Positions 46,775 to 58,439 of a stretch of DNA of 64,000 nucleotides are shown one piece after another. The stretch is from Sinohyriopsis cumingii (Eukaryota; Mollusca; Bivalvia; Unionida; Unionidae), in assembly GCA_028554795.2 (NCBI GenBank), contig CM068835.1, positions 58,079,219 to 58,143,218 on the forward strand. The letters are read 5' to 3'. Under the pieces are notes generated by a model. It searched no databases. It was not told the DNA's origin and was given only the letters and a program-made list of their open reading frames with translations. Position numbers and translations under genes: made by a program. Within the stretch, counting starts at the first letter, position 1. The number at the start of each line of letters is the position of its first letter.

Positions 46775-48140
46775 ATGCACAATCATAATTCTTGTTGTGT
46801 ACCATACTAGCATGTGGTTTAATGGCTAAACAAATTACACACATGGAAGGTTAACATTTCCCTGACAGATCAGACACAGGATAAAGCGTGTTGGATTAAT
46901 GATAACATGAACTGTAATGATAATTCTGATAAAATATAGTCATGTTTCTTGTCAGGGCTGGCAAATTTCTGAGGCTGATGGACAACAAGACACCATGAAA
47001 ATGGAAACATCTTTTTTTGACCTCAAAAAATTCTACACAAGTGTAAACTTTTGTGGCACTTTCTATTTGCAGGACTGATAGTGAATACGAAGACAGTGTG
47101 CAATTAGAACAATAAGAGGGCAAAGGTTTCCAAAAAAGTTGATTATAGCAATCTTGGTACATATGCAGTCATTTACCTGGAAACCAGAAAAATAGTGCTG
47201 GGCATACAAAATTTTAAAATCACACTGTCATGGTATAACAATGGATTTTCTAAATTTGTCCACCTCAATATAATAATAATCTTGTTACTTATATTCTATC
47301 CAATATATGACTGTTTGCTGGTGAACTTTTGCTTCCAATAATGGTTAAAGACCCAACCCTGACAACTGGTTTTCTTAACTAAGACATACATAAAAACATC
47401 AACTTGTGGGCTGTTAGTTTGTTTTATTAGAAATCAAACTGAATCAATGTCCATATCCAGAAAATCTCAAAGGAACATAACCCATGACTTTCAAAGAAAG
47501 ACATGGTTACTAGAAATGTCACTTCCTGTAAACAGTTGGTTCTAAAACTAGATGAAATGCAACCCTGCCATAAGCAGATACACAAAATAAGGAAAAGGTT
47601 AGATATACTAAAAAATCTGATATTTAAACTTAAGAAAATTCATTTGAGCTTCTTTATTTTTGCCTTGATGAGCAGATTAAATTACAATATCAATGAAGTA
47701 TCCTATACATTTTCTCCTGGTATAAAGTTTTCATGTCAACTGATCCTTCAACCAACTTGTGACTGACAATGAGCTTGAAGCTTACTAAAACATCTTTGAG
47801 TGTATATTTAAAATTTTTAAAAACTGTCTCGTTCATAAATCATATCTAATTACAACAAAACTTTAAAAAATCGATCATCAATCACTCTAATTGACTACAT
47901 CACTCCAATGACATCAATGATCTTATCATTAAGACCCTTCTTGCCTGCAACCTCATAAAACTCCAAACAACCAAAATCTTTCACAATGATTTTGAGTCCA
48001 CAGCTCTGTATGTTGTTGAAATTCTATTGTATACAAAATTCAACCAGATAAGTTGGTATGTATGTATCGAGTTATTCACACAGCAGCACAATCCAGACTA
48101 TCCACAATATAGTAAGGTAAATTATCCAAAATGAACAAGG
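46775..48140. other. ASK intron 2 continued, no recognised feature
   Basis: Non-coding AT-rich sequence. Confidence 0.35.
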
Positions 48141-48147
48141 CACACTG

Positions 48148-48358
48148 TAAATACTCGCTTATAAGTCAAGTCAATCTGCAAACAACAAAGATCCTGATCT
48201 GCCTTATCATAATGTGCATGCAGATCAGGGTCTATGTTGCTTTTCTACTAATTACGCCAAACTGCACAGACCCAGATCTGCTGGCATATTATGTGATGCC
48301 AGATCTGGGTCGGTGCAGTTTGTAGTTGGACTCGTCTTTTAAGCGAGTATATACAGTA
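48148..48358. mobile_element. Double-hairpin MITE, best copy
   Basis: Outer inverted repeats: 'tactcgcttataagtcaagt' and 'ggactcgtcttttaagcgag' + 'tatatacagta'. Two separate inner hairpins are present: 48185-48232 (cctgatctgcc... / gcagatcaggg) and 48254-48322 (ctgcacagacccagatctgc / gccagatctgggtcggtgca). No ORF. It sits 230 bases from ASK exon 2. Confidence 0.8.
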
Positions 48359-48586
48359 CAAAACAAAGATGAAGCCAAGAAAAGGTTAAAATCCTTAAAA
48401 TGCAAACTTTAGTATATAAACTGTGGGGTTTCTTAAAGAAAAGTCTATAACTTTCTTAGAGCTGGAATATCATTAGTGAATGCATCCTGGGACAAAATGG
48501 TTGCCTCTGTTACTTGCTTCATACAATATGCCTATTCTACATCGCTAGATTTTAACCACATACTAGCAAGGTACACATATGCTTAC

Positions 48587-48809
48587 CTTCATAGAAATCG
48601 TGGCCTCTGGGTCACTATCATAAAAGATTATGATGTTATTTTTCATCTCCATACTTTCCCGCACACCTAAGTGATAGAAAAGGGAGGACTGCTGGACAGT
48701 AACTGACATGTCAACCACCACCACATCTGCATTGTAGAACGTGTCCAACACTACCAGTTCTCCAAAGTCCAGCTTTTGGAAGATAACCGACTCATGCTTA
48801 GCATCCATG
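48587..48809 (-). CDS. MAP3K5: ASK exon 2 (thioredoxin-binding-like domain core)
   Basis: 74 codons plus one base, acceptor ttattgcag, donor AAG|gtaagc (phase 0). It encodes FQKLDFGELVVLDTFYNADV, then VVVDMS and SLFYHLGVRES. These are the most conserved motifs of the ASK N-terminal domain, which is thought to contact reduced thioredoxin and TRAF partners. The exon ends in YDSDPEATISMK, matching the family segment after NNIILY. Confidence 0.95.
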
Positions 48810-48914
48810 CTGCAATAAATAATGTACAGTGAAGATCTGAACTGGACTTGGGTTATAACCAAATATATACAGAAGGCTGATGGACCAAAGGAAGTTGTTT
48901 TTAAAAATTATATA

Positions 48915-49075
48915 TATACATTCTCGTATAATGCACCAGATCTGTCTATGCAGTTTGTTAGTGGTAATCAGTAGAACAAACAACACAGACCCTAATCTGC
49001 TTTCACATTATGCAACAGCAGATGAGGGTCTATATTGTCTGCAGTTGGAATCAACTTAAAGGTGAGTATATATGT
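48915..49075. mobile_element. Double-hairpin MITE, partial
   Basis: 'cagatctgtctatgcagttt' and 'gcagatgagggtctatattg' plus the right end 'gcagttggaatcaacttaaa'. The left end is truncated. Confidence 0.6.
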
Positions 49076-49079
49076 TAAG

Positions 49080-50335
49080 AGAATGATGGTTTTCCATTAT
49101 ATTATTGAAACTCCCACATACTTGTCGACATTTATTCACGTTATTTGTAATCTGATAAACCCCCTGCTTTGGAATAAAGCAAATGCATTTCACTGTTTTT
49201 GTCAACACAGCATAGCATGTGAGGACACATTTGTTATTTTGTGGGGGAGAGCACTGGCAGTCTGCTGACAATTTATGCCGCTAATCTGCTGAAAGTTAAA
49301 ATTTTATGAAATTTACTGAATCGAAAAAACTGATTTTCTGTAAAAAACATTGCATCTCAAGGAACAATGAAATTCTTACATAAAATAAACCTACATTAAC
49401 TTTAATTTGTTAAAGTTTTGTATGTCAATCAATTTTTAAGTAATAACATATCAAGAAATTTAATTTGAATGCATTTCAATTTTAGGAGTATCAAATCTTA
49501 CCAAAAAATCTGACCAATCCAAAAGTTGCTATTTAACATTTGAATAAATTTTCCAAGTCAGGACTGACATTTACTGTAGAATCATTATTTTCATTGGGTA
49601 CTAATTCTGGGGGATTTGTTGTTGCCTTGAACCATGAATTTAAAGACCAAATGAAAAATTAGCAGCATATGACAAAGCCCCCAATCCCAAACCTTGTTAT
49701 TTTCTTACTATGGTTCATTCCTAGAGATCTAGAATGCTATTTGATAATTCAGCATCATTTCTGTAATCTGGTATAAAAAAACATCAGCATGTTTGTTTCA
49801 TTATAATATTTAAAAAAAGAAAAAGATTTTCATAAATGTTGTGAGACAGGGTTCAATACATTCAGGGTGTAATGAATGAACAGCATTAAAATACAAAAGT
49901 CATTCAAGCATGCTAAATGGGTCACTTTGGTATGGTTTTGTTACGGCCAAGTTATTGTCCTTGAAATGCATCGACATAACAGATTTTGTGTGTTGCTAAA
50001 AAAGGACCCAAAATAATGAGCATAACAAATGAATAATTTTTACATGTGAAATATGTCCAAGAAACTGAGGGTGAAACAATGAATTGAAGAAGTATATATA
50101 CACACATATGTGCTAATGAATAAACACACAAAAAATGGACAAAGTGTTATAACCCATTCCAGCTATGTGATTGACAGGGTGATCAGTGGAAATAGTGAAA
50201 AAGATTAGTGTCTACTATATACAGTATAATGTATAACTCACATAGGGTATGCATTTGCTCTGCATCATTTTTTGCAGCTATAAGTGTCATTTTGATGAAT
50301 GTGATTAAACACATCTTTAAATGGCATTTATTCAC
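49080..50335. other. ASK intron 1, no recognised feature
   Basis: Non-coding AT-rich sequence. Confidence 0.35.
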
Positions 50336-50339
50336 ATAA

Positions 50340-53300
50340 CACCTCTCCCTAGATAACTCGCGCACACTGGGGTCCACAAACATAGACCACACTACAAGCG
50401 ACGCAAGAGTTACAGAGGGAACTCTAAATGTTGAAAACAATTGCTGTCACATCGAGAAAACTGGGGCTGGGGGGTAGCATGAGTGAACGAGCTGTTCAAT
50501 GACTGAATCCTCTTTTTACAATCTGTCGAATAATAAATTTTAATAACACACTTTTCCTAATGAAGTTGTTCGTTATTCCATTAATGTTTTCAACCTCAAA
50601 GTCAGTTAACCAACCCATCCATAAACATGGTCACATTTTAGACTGGATTCTTCATAGACCTGACGATAATATTCTACAGTCCTCCCTGGTATCCCACCTA
50701 CTTGCATCAGACCACCTCTGCATTATATGCCATCTTGACGTATCAGTCCCTAACCCTCCCCATTTATTTGCTACTAAGAGAAACCTCTGCATGATATATA
50801 GAACCAAACTAATGCATGACATCCAAGCAAACCTAACAACTTACTTCCTACAGCAGAACAACTTGATAACTGCCTGCATTCATTGCTTAGCAAACATGCC
50901 CCAGCCACCAAGTGCAGAGTATCAATTCAGAAGTGTTCTTCATGGTATAGCAGTGTTAGGGACCAGCTTTGCACTGCTAAAAGAGACCGCCGTAAAGCTG
51001 AGAGGCTTTGGCTTTCCACCAGACTCACTATTCATAAGCAAATCTATGAAGCCGCTAAAAAGAAAGCCACATAGTCCATGCAGCGAAATCAGCCCACTAC
51101 AGTACTAAGATCATGGAAAGTTCCAGCTGCGAAGAGTTCTTCGAGATTACTAACAAGCTAATGTCAAGGAACAAATGTACACCACTTCCAGTCGACCTTC
51201 TGGACCTGTTTGCAAATTTCTTCCGTGACAAAGTACAAACCATTAGAGATAAGCTTGACAACACAACTTCAATTGACTTGTCATCACCATACAGTTGGGA
51301 TACAGAATTTCAGTGGCAACCATTAGCAGCATTTGAACCTGTCTATGGATTTAGTATGTACAGTCATGATGAAGAGTGCACCAAAGTCATGTGAACTTAA
51401 TCCAATTTCAACATCACTGCTGCTTGAGTGCTTAGATCCAGTGTTGCCTTCACTAACTGATGTTATTAATACCTCTCTCATCCTGGGAATTCCCATAATT
51501 TTTCAAAACTGCCATTGTAAAGCCTCTGCTGAAGAAACCAACAATCGACCATAATGATTCAAAGAACTACCTCCCAGTTTCTAATCTCCCATTCATATAA
51601 AAAATCTTAGAAAAGGATGTTCTATCCCAGCTTGTATCTCATCAAATTCAAACAGTCTTTTTAGCAATGTACAATCTGCATATCGCCCTTGCCACAGTGC
51701 TGAAACTGCTCTTCTAAAAGTAGTTAATGACATTCTCTCTACTTTGGATAGTGGAAAGATTACAGTCTTCACTCTCCTTGATTTGTCTGCAGCATATGAC
51801 ACAACAGACCATGATATATTACTTTACCATCTCCAGCATTTATTTGGCATTCATGATACAGCCTTACTGTGTTCAAGTCCTATTTGGTCAACATGACACA
51901 AATTGTGTCTGCAAATGGAATACACTCCAGCCCAGTTAATCTATGTTGTGGTGTTCTTGGACTTGCTCTTTTCATTCTATACACTCAGCTGCTCTCAAGT
52001 GTCATAGATCATCATCCAGTGTCTCACCAATTGTATGCTGATGACACCCAAATATACAAATCCAGCCACCCAACTGAAGTTGGTGCTACCATCCAAGGTG
52101 TAGAGAGGTGCATTTCTGATGTGAAATCATGGATGACAAGTAACAAGCTGCAGATAAATGATGATAAAACTGAGGCCATTCTGATCAAAACAAAAAGACT
52201 TTGTCATTCATATCCTTTACTCCAAACATTAAATATCAGCAACACCAACAATAAATTCACACGGTCAGTGTGAAACCTATGTGCTACTCTGGACAATACT
52301 CTCACAGTGCACCAACATGTCATGAACATATGCAAGGCTACATATCTTGAGCTGAGACGCATCAGCTCCATTTGCAAATATCTTTCAGATGATGCCACTA
52401 AAACACTTGTGTGTTCATTAGTACTTTCAAGACTGGACTATTGTAACTCAGTTCTGTCTGGTTCATCTCAATATCTACTCCAGGAACTTCAAAACACAGC
52501 TGCTTGGATCATCCTTAGAGTAGCATGATCAGAGCACACCTCCTCACTGCTCTGTACCCTACACTGGCTATCCATTTGATCCAGAATCAAACACAACATT
52601 TCTTCTCCACGCTATGTTTCACTGACTGACTCCAGTCCATCATACCTATTCGACCTCACCCATGTGTAGATCAGCAAGATACTTACACTCCTTTTCTGAC
52701 AATCATATACTCATTATTCCCACTATGAAAACAAAGTCATATGTACAGTGTTATTTTGCATACCAAGGCCCAGCAACGTGGAATAAATTGCCCACTGAAC
52801 TTAAACACAAAGACACAGTGATAACATTCAAGAGTGCTCCTATAACTCACATATTTCAACTGCAAGAACAAACTTAATGACCTAATAATGTTTCCTACCT
52901 TAAATATTTTCAGCATGTTTTTTATGTTTTCCAATTTCATGATGTTTCTTTTTGTAATCATATCATTACATATGCTTTTTATGTTATAGGTATTGTCTAA
53001 TGTTGTAAAGAGCTAAGAGCATCTAAAGATTAGGCGCTATACAAAGTCCTCATTATTATTATTATAAATAACATTTATTTTCAAAATGTCCAACATATGA
53101 AGGATTGTTCCAAATGGTTTAAAGTACACAAAAAATCTGTGTATTACGTAACTGCTTTTTATCTCTCTTGTTCCCGTAGTGGTATTTAATAGTATCCTGC
53201 CAAACCGAAGTCCACAGAGCAGGGAACAGAACAAGACTAACTGTTGATAAAACAACAAACATGATTCCTTTTCTTACAAAAATACACAGCATTTATTTTG

Positions 53301-54348
53301 CAAGACAATCGTCTACGTTGAAACTCAATTTTTGTATTGCTCAATTAGTGCAATATTGATGTCGTGATTTCATTGGTAGTAATAATGAAACTTCTTATCA
53401 TCCTTGTGGATATCTCTAAGTGCCAGTTCAAGAATTCTCTGAAACTCGCTTGCCCACAATGGTCCATATCTGTGAAATCAGTCTTTATTTTATGAAGTAT
53501 TCAGTTCACTTGTCTGCCTTGTTATCTTTGATCACGGTTATGAAAGAGTCGGTTAATTTAAGGTAGTTTATGTTACATACACAATGACATTTATAATAGT
53601 GTTCGAATGATCAAATGAAGTGAGTTCACCTGACATATGACCTGGACTGCTAGATTCTAAGTTTGTAGGATTTTTGTGCCTTTTAACTTTTCTTTTATCC
53701 CAGCCTCCTTTATTTGATTCAAAAGATATAATTAACGTGATAATACAAAGGAGGCCAGTTTTTAATTCAGTGCAACAATACAACAAATACTTTCGCAAGT
53801 CAGTTATCAAAACATGGTCGGCATTTAATTAGATTCTCAGAAAAACGCTCGCAGACATAGCTGTTACAGTAAATTTATGCATTTTATGTTTAATTACAAG
53901 AGGACACATTGCATTTATGACGATTACACTTAAAAGGAACTAAAAGACAGAACTAGAATACAAATTTCAATTGATAAAAAATATATTTAATTTATATTTA
54001 TTTATTGAAGTACTGCCTTCACTCAGCGTGACATTTTCATTGTTCAAAATTTCCTTACATATCGTTAATTGAGGTGTACTAGGAATGTCGTTTGGAAAGA
54101 AAATGTAAAAAAATTGTATGATCAAAGTGTTGATTAAAATGTCCAGGTCATATCTACCATTTTTGACGATATAATGAGCGATACATCAAAGATTTTGTTA
54201 CCAATTTTGATCGGAATTTGCTTGAAGTTTAACAGATAGGCATCAATTCTGGGGGTATTTTCTGGTTTAATAAATGGGATCCATGCCTGAACCTGCATTA
54301 TAAGCGGGTTCACGATTTAACAGGGCATGAGTTATCGAGGGAGTGGAG
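50340..54348. mobile_element. TIR element B, copy B2, split by a LINE
   Basis: Left end cacctctccctagataactc, right end gagttatcgagggagtgga. The parts 50340-50578 and 53066-54348 align in order with copy B1. Removing the LINE leaves about 1.52 kb, the same as B1 (1.54 kb). Confidence 0.85.
50579..53065 (+). mobile_element. CR1/L2-like non-LTR retrotransposon, 5'-truncated, inactive
   Basis: Retrotransposes by target-primed reverse transcription. In order on the plus strand: end of an APE-type endonuclease (LASDHLCIICHLD, ~50690-50740); pre-RT (NPISTSLLLECLDPVLPSLT, ~51400-51460); RT (SAYRPCHSAETALLKVVNDI at ~51675; LLDLSAAYDTTDHD at ~51780; YADDTQIY catalytic motif at ~52035); C-terminal part (LSRLDYCNSVLSGS at ~52430; GPATWNKLP at ~52770). 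Stops and frameshifts break the frame repeatedly, and most of the endonuclease is missing. The 3' end is 'gcgctatacaaagtcct' followed by (ATT)n, typical of this group. It lies antisense to the ASK gene. Confidence 0.92.
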
Positions 54349-54621
54349 TATTTTGGTCCTTGTCCATCAAAGTTCCATTGAAGATTATTGTATAAATTCC
54401 TTGAGAAATGCTGAACAGCAAATTCAATGATAACATACGTCAACATTTTAGACAGTCACCCAAGGTGATCCTGTTTCAACTGGTTCTGTCATGCACTATG
54501 ATGGAAAAGCACCTGCTGATGGGAAGAAGTTTTAGAACAAACATAAACAGAGATGCAACAATGTTGTCATTTATATTCAAAGCCTGGGGAAAAAATAAAC
54601 TGGAGGTAATTATGTAACTTC

Positions 54622-54623
<2 letters not shown>

Positions 54624-54663
<40 letters not shown>

Positions 54664-54675
54664 GTATATGTATGT
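54624..54675. repeat. (TA)n / (TATG)n microsatellite
   Basis: About 17 TA units followed by tatgtatatgtatatgtatg. Confidence 0.9.
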
Positions 54676-54679
54676 TACA

Positions 54680-55330
54680 TTGTGTCCTATATTTCAACTG
54701 GTATATAATAGTTATTTTTCCCATTTAAATATCTTCCTTCATATATATAAAAGACAGAAGGAACATGGCTGTCAATTCAGATTTATTTTGTTTAAATTTT
54801 AAATTATGCTTAATTATAATTTTGAAGAAATGTCACAAGTACAATGTAAAAAATATACATACAAAAAATGTCTCTTACTCCTCTATCCCATTCACAGTTG
54901 AACATCCATATGGGAGATAAATGTAAATCATGAGACTTTTTTTTTAACGCGACTATCCAATGATACCCCATGCACTAATAACAGTTCCATCCATTATCAA
55001 CCATCTTGACCCAGCCTAATGCTGCATTGCCATTATTAAAGTCCACAGCAATCAATAATTTTCAGCAGGAAATTTTGTTATGACAATTATTGTTCAGATC
55101 ACTCAAAAAAATCACAACTGAGTAAACTTTGTTAGAACTATATTATGATTATATTTTAAAACTAAAATTAATTTCTACATTTATATCAGTATTTGTGATT
55201 ACTTGACCCAGGTGACTTTACTATAGACTTAGAGACCTGTCAATCAAAACTTGAAACCATGGTCATTGCCACAAGGAAAAAACTTACCACAAGGTTCCTC
55301 AACACAAGACGTTTATATTCCGATAACCTA
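54680..55330. other. ASK intron 1 near exon 1, no recognised feature
   Basis: Non-coding. Confidence 0.35.
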
Positions 55331-55335
55331 CTCAC

Positions 55336-55504
55336 CTAGCACAGGCTCTTTTTACTTCCTCTAGAGCTTTCCTCCTGGCTTTCAAGGACTGCAGTACTAA
55401 TGCACCTGCCTTAGCATCAGAGGCTGTATTACCTGTGGTCACATTGGCTCTGACAGCAGACTCTGTCACATCAATAACTGATACAACCTTCATTTTCACT
55501 CAAT
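55336..55504 (-). CDS. MAP3K5: ASK exon 1 (start codon; N-terminus)
   Basis: The ATG is at 55493-55491. The reading frame begins MKVVSVIDVTESAVRANVTT and reaches KARRKALEEVKRACA before the donor AG|gtgagt (phase 2). The acceptor ttgcattccag lies 11 bases upstream of the ATG, so this is a second exon and the cap site lies further right. The start is almost at the first strand of the thioredoxin-binding domain: roughly the first 90 residues of human ASK1, which are low-complexity, have no counterpart here. The block SLKARRKALEEVKRAC matches the helix before the LDFGE block in vertebrate ASK. Confidence 0.9.
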
Positions 55505-56000
55505 CTGGAATGCAAACAAGTTGGTTGTATTAATGGGTGGATGCAAGATTTCATGAGGTGAAGTAAGACATGTTTGAACCATATGAGGCCAGGTTCCGAA
55601 GCAATGTTTGCTTTTAGTTGGTAGGGACCATGTCAAGATTTAGAATGGGTTGAGGCTGATTACCTAGTCTAAATCCACAACTGGTATCCCTCCAACAGGT
55701 GCACTTGAGTACAGCAAAAATATATAAATATATTTAAAATATACAATCTGCCCTTAAGTAAAACAAGTTTACCAGTTCTAATTAAAATCATTCTATGACA
55801 ATAAATTGAATAAGAAACTTTCATTGGGCTAGAAGTTTCAAAATATTCATGGAATTAGAAAAACCACAAAACCTAGCAAAATATTTCCCTATTGCAAACT
55901 TGTCCAGTAGACCATTTACATAAGATCATGGTGATATAACCCTTTGTTTTTTTCCATCGTAACATACTCAGAGGTCTCTGAAATGCTTAATCATGCATAT
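55505..56000. other. Upstream intron/5' region of the ASK gene
   Basis: The acceptor next to the start codon implies a 5' untranslated exon to the right, but its position and the promoter cannot be set from sequence alone. Confidence 0.4.
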
Positions 56001-56039
56001 CTGGATGCCAATTTTTAATCAGGGATGCAAAAAATCATT

Positions 56040-57270
56040 AATTGGGAGTCCTCCATATGCATATAATAAGTGGGTGACAAACAGACTTGCCAGTCTTGCT
56101 TCAGCCACCTGCTTAGAGGGGAAATATGCTGATCAATTAGCCATGCTGATTTACAATGACAGAATTCAGATGTACATGTTGTCATTATAAGAGTACATGG
56201 GTCCCCCCTTATACGGTCATCTTTAACGATCTTGTTTATTTGAGTCCTCCCAATATAAAAATGTTTTAGTAAGTGAACTCTACCCATTGAAGTCAAGTCG
56301 AATAACTTTTCTTCTGAAGTATTATGTCTTTGTTTACGTGATGACATATTAAAATTTTGTAAAGATTTATTCCCATGCTGCTAATTGTACAGTACTATTA
56401 TTTAATTTTGCAGAGTAAACTTTTGAAAACGAAATGTCTTGTTATAAAGGAAGTGATACATATACTGTCACGTAATTTTTCAGTCTTTGTTGGGTACCCT
56501 GTTTATTCAAGGTTAATTGTTTGTCTGTGTGTTATGGTAATCCACAAAATCTATTTTTAGCCTATCTGACCATGTTATCATCTTAACAATTACATCAGCC
56601 GTAATAGTTAATTTTTAAAAAAATCCAATGTATGACGCCTAAGATCTATCAAAACAATGATGAATTCATTTCCTGCAAACGTTGGCATTAAAGCATTAAT
56701 GTTATAATAATAACCTTAGTGGTACATGTACTTTAGCCAAAACTTCTTTCAATAATGAAAACCTGACAACCAGAATGAGACACCATGAAAAATAATCGGA
56801 TTACTAACCTTACTGTAATTAAATATTGGTTCTGGACACATATTAGTAATAAAATGTGGTCGTCTGTGAGGGGTAAATTTTACACAAGCATGTTGGCCAC
56901 TGGTTGCATTAGATGTGGCCCTTTTTGAGGGGTACTTCTGAACACAAACTCATCAGTGCTGAGGGCCGTAAAGAGTGGCTGCTGGTCAGGGGGGCTGTTC
57001 ATGAGGGGGACCACTGTGCATCAAACGAAACATGATGCACTAACTGGGTGGCAAGTTCAAAGACTCTGACTGGCTGTTGGGTTGGAGAATCTGCTGAGTA
57101 TATGTTGCCATTATAAGAGTACATAAAAAGAACATGATGCAATAGCAGGGAGGCTGGTTCAAAGGCTCTGACTGGCGGCTTTGGGGGGAAATGTGCTGAT
57201 ATTTACAATGACTGAATTCAGAGGCAGAAAGACCCAGAGATATACATGTGGTCATTTATAAGAGTACATC
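56040..57270. repeat. Diverged dispersed repeat, about three copies
   Basis: 'ggggaaatatgctgat', 'tttacaatgacagaattcag', 'tacatgttgtcattataaga' + 'gtacat' (56117-56198) recur at ~57090-57125 and ~57170-57270, with 'aaggctctgactggc' twice. Confidence 0.55.
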
Positions 57271-58072
57271 AAATGAAAAACTTCAGCTTTCATTATTGTG
57301 TTCATTTCAGAGTGTAACTGAATAAGTAGTGCACGTGACTTCAGAATCAAGACATGTTCAGATGTAGACAAAATGCCATTCACAAATCTGGATAAGTATT
57401 TTGCGGTTAAATGACAAATTGATGGAGATTGTACAGAAATTTAGAAGAGTGCTAAAGCTGCTAGAACTGATAGTTTGGACGGGACAGTAGCCAAGTGTAA
57501 TAAAGTGTGTGATGCCTGGCTTAGTGTTTGGAATAAGACCTTTCCTTGGATTTACAAAAGTCAGTTTCACTCTGATGGACAAACAAGACCTATATGTCAA
57601 TATTATAAAGAATGTAGAAATTAAACTCAATGGCAACCAGTAGTTCTTCTAATCTGCAAAGTTTTCTTTGAGGGACTGCAACTTTTGTTGATGTGACTCC
57701 TATTTTTACCAAAATGGGAGTCCTGGACTCCAAGTTTTAAAATCCTAGCACTGCCCTATTTTTGTTCCTTTTATGTCACAAAAGAATTTAAACTAACATC
57801 TGAAATATTATTTTAGCAATGATTATAAGAATATTCTTTAAAAGTAGTCCAGAAACCAATGGATATATAGAATAATAAAAGCACTATAGAAGAAAACCTT
57901 CATCTGAAGTATAATCTGTGACCGTAATGCCAATATTTAAATATTGGCATATCTTCTAGAAGCTGAATTTCTGTGACCTCGTATGCAACATTTCCTCACC
58001 TATCAGAATACTTTTGGGATGTGACATCATAGTAGCGACTACAGCAAGTGAGAGTTGCCAAAGTAAAAGACA

Positions 58073-58410
58073 ATGCCATTTTGCGCTGCTTACGGGTGTA
58101 ATAGCACGTCATGAAAAGCATGTGGACAACATTTGTTTTCTTTTCCAAAAGATAAAGGCATAAAGACAGTATGGATACATTATTACAAGTGAGTCGATTT
58201 CAAAGCAACAACATACAGCACTCTGTGCTCATTACATTTCTCAAAGGAATATTATGAGAGGGATCCTGAAAAAATGGCAGCTCTAGGATACATAAATGCT
58301 AGGCCTAGACTAAACGTTGGCGTTGTTCCAGACATACCGTTGGATATTTTGAATCCTAGGAAAAAGTGTCAGGTCCATCCTGTATTCAAAGTGAGGTACC
58401 CATTGGGATA
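58073..58410 (+). pseudogene. THAP-domain zinc-finger sequence, broken
   Basis: THAP domains are C2CH zinc fingers that bind DNA, found in host regulators and P-element-like transposases. The start MPFCAAYGCNSTS is at 58073 and is followed by a TGA at 58112. The trace continues in frame with FPKDKGIKTVWIHYY, then another stop, then LCAHY. After a one- or two-base shift it continues as SKEYYERDPEKMAALGYINA and ends NVGVVPDIP, the equivalent of the family's AVP box. Cys and His ligands are recognisable. Two stops plus a frameshift mean it is not translated as one domain. No transposase core follows before 58440. Confidence 0.85.
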
Positions 58411-58439
58411 AACAAAAATTGTGTGCCTAAGGAAACTTT

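Larger units (their letters stand above)
4070..55504 (-). other. MAP3K5: ASK-family MAP3 kinase gene, N-terminal 14 coding exons (overview)
   Basis: Apoptosis signal-regulating kinases are stress-activated MAP3Ks that phosphorylate MKK4/7 and MKK3/6 and so drive JNK and p38. Their N-terminal half binds thioredoxin and TRAFs and holds the kinase in check. Fourteen minus-strand exons here each have AG acceptors and GT donors, and their phases join without conflict into about 535 codons. Diagnostic family blocks appear in order: LDFGE..LDTFYNAD and SLFYHLGVRES (exon 2), ADLRKARDQYKGEELA (exon 6), NLLISYREIQ-DYNSMV (7/8), YAFALNR (8), CLAGRIYKDFF (10), [13 protein letters not shown] (11), [15 protein letters not shown] (12), FWIEFFMEATKSEV (13), LEPTKIYMPSY (14). 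Invertebrates usually have one ASK gene, so this is probably the single orthologue of vertebrate MAP3K5/6/15. The kinase, C-terminal coiled-coil and SAM-like parts lie beyond the left edge. No exon was found between 1 and 4069. Identification is very secure; the choice of paralogue name is arbitrary. Confidence 0.95.
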
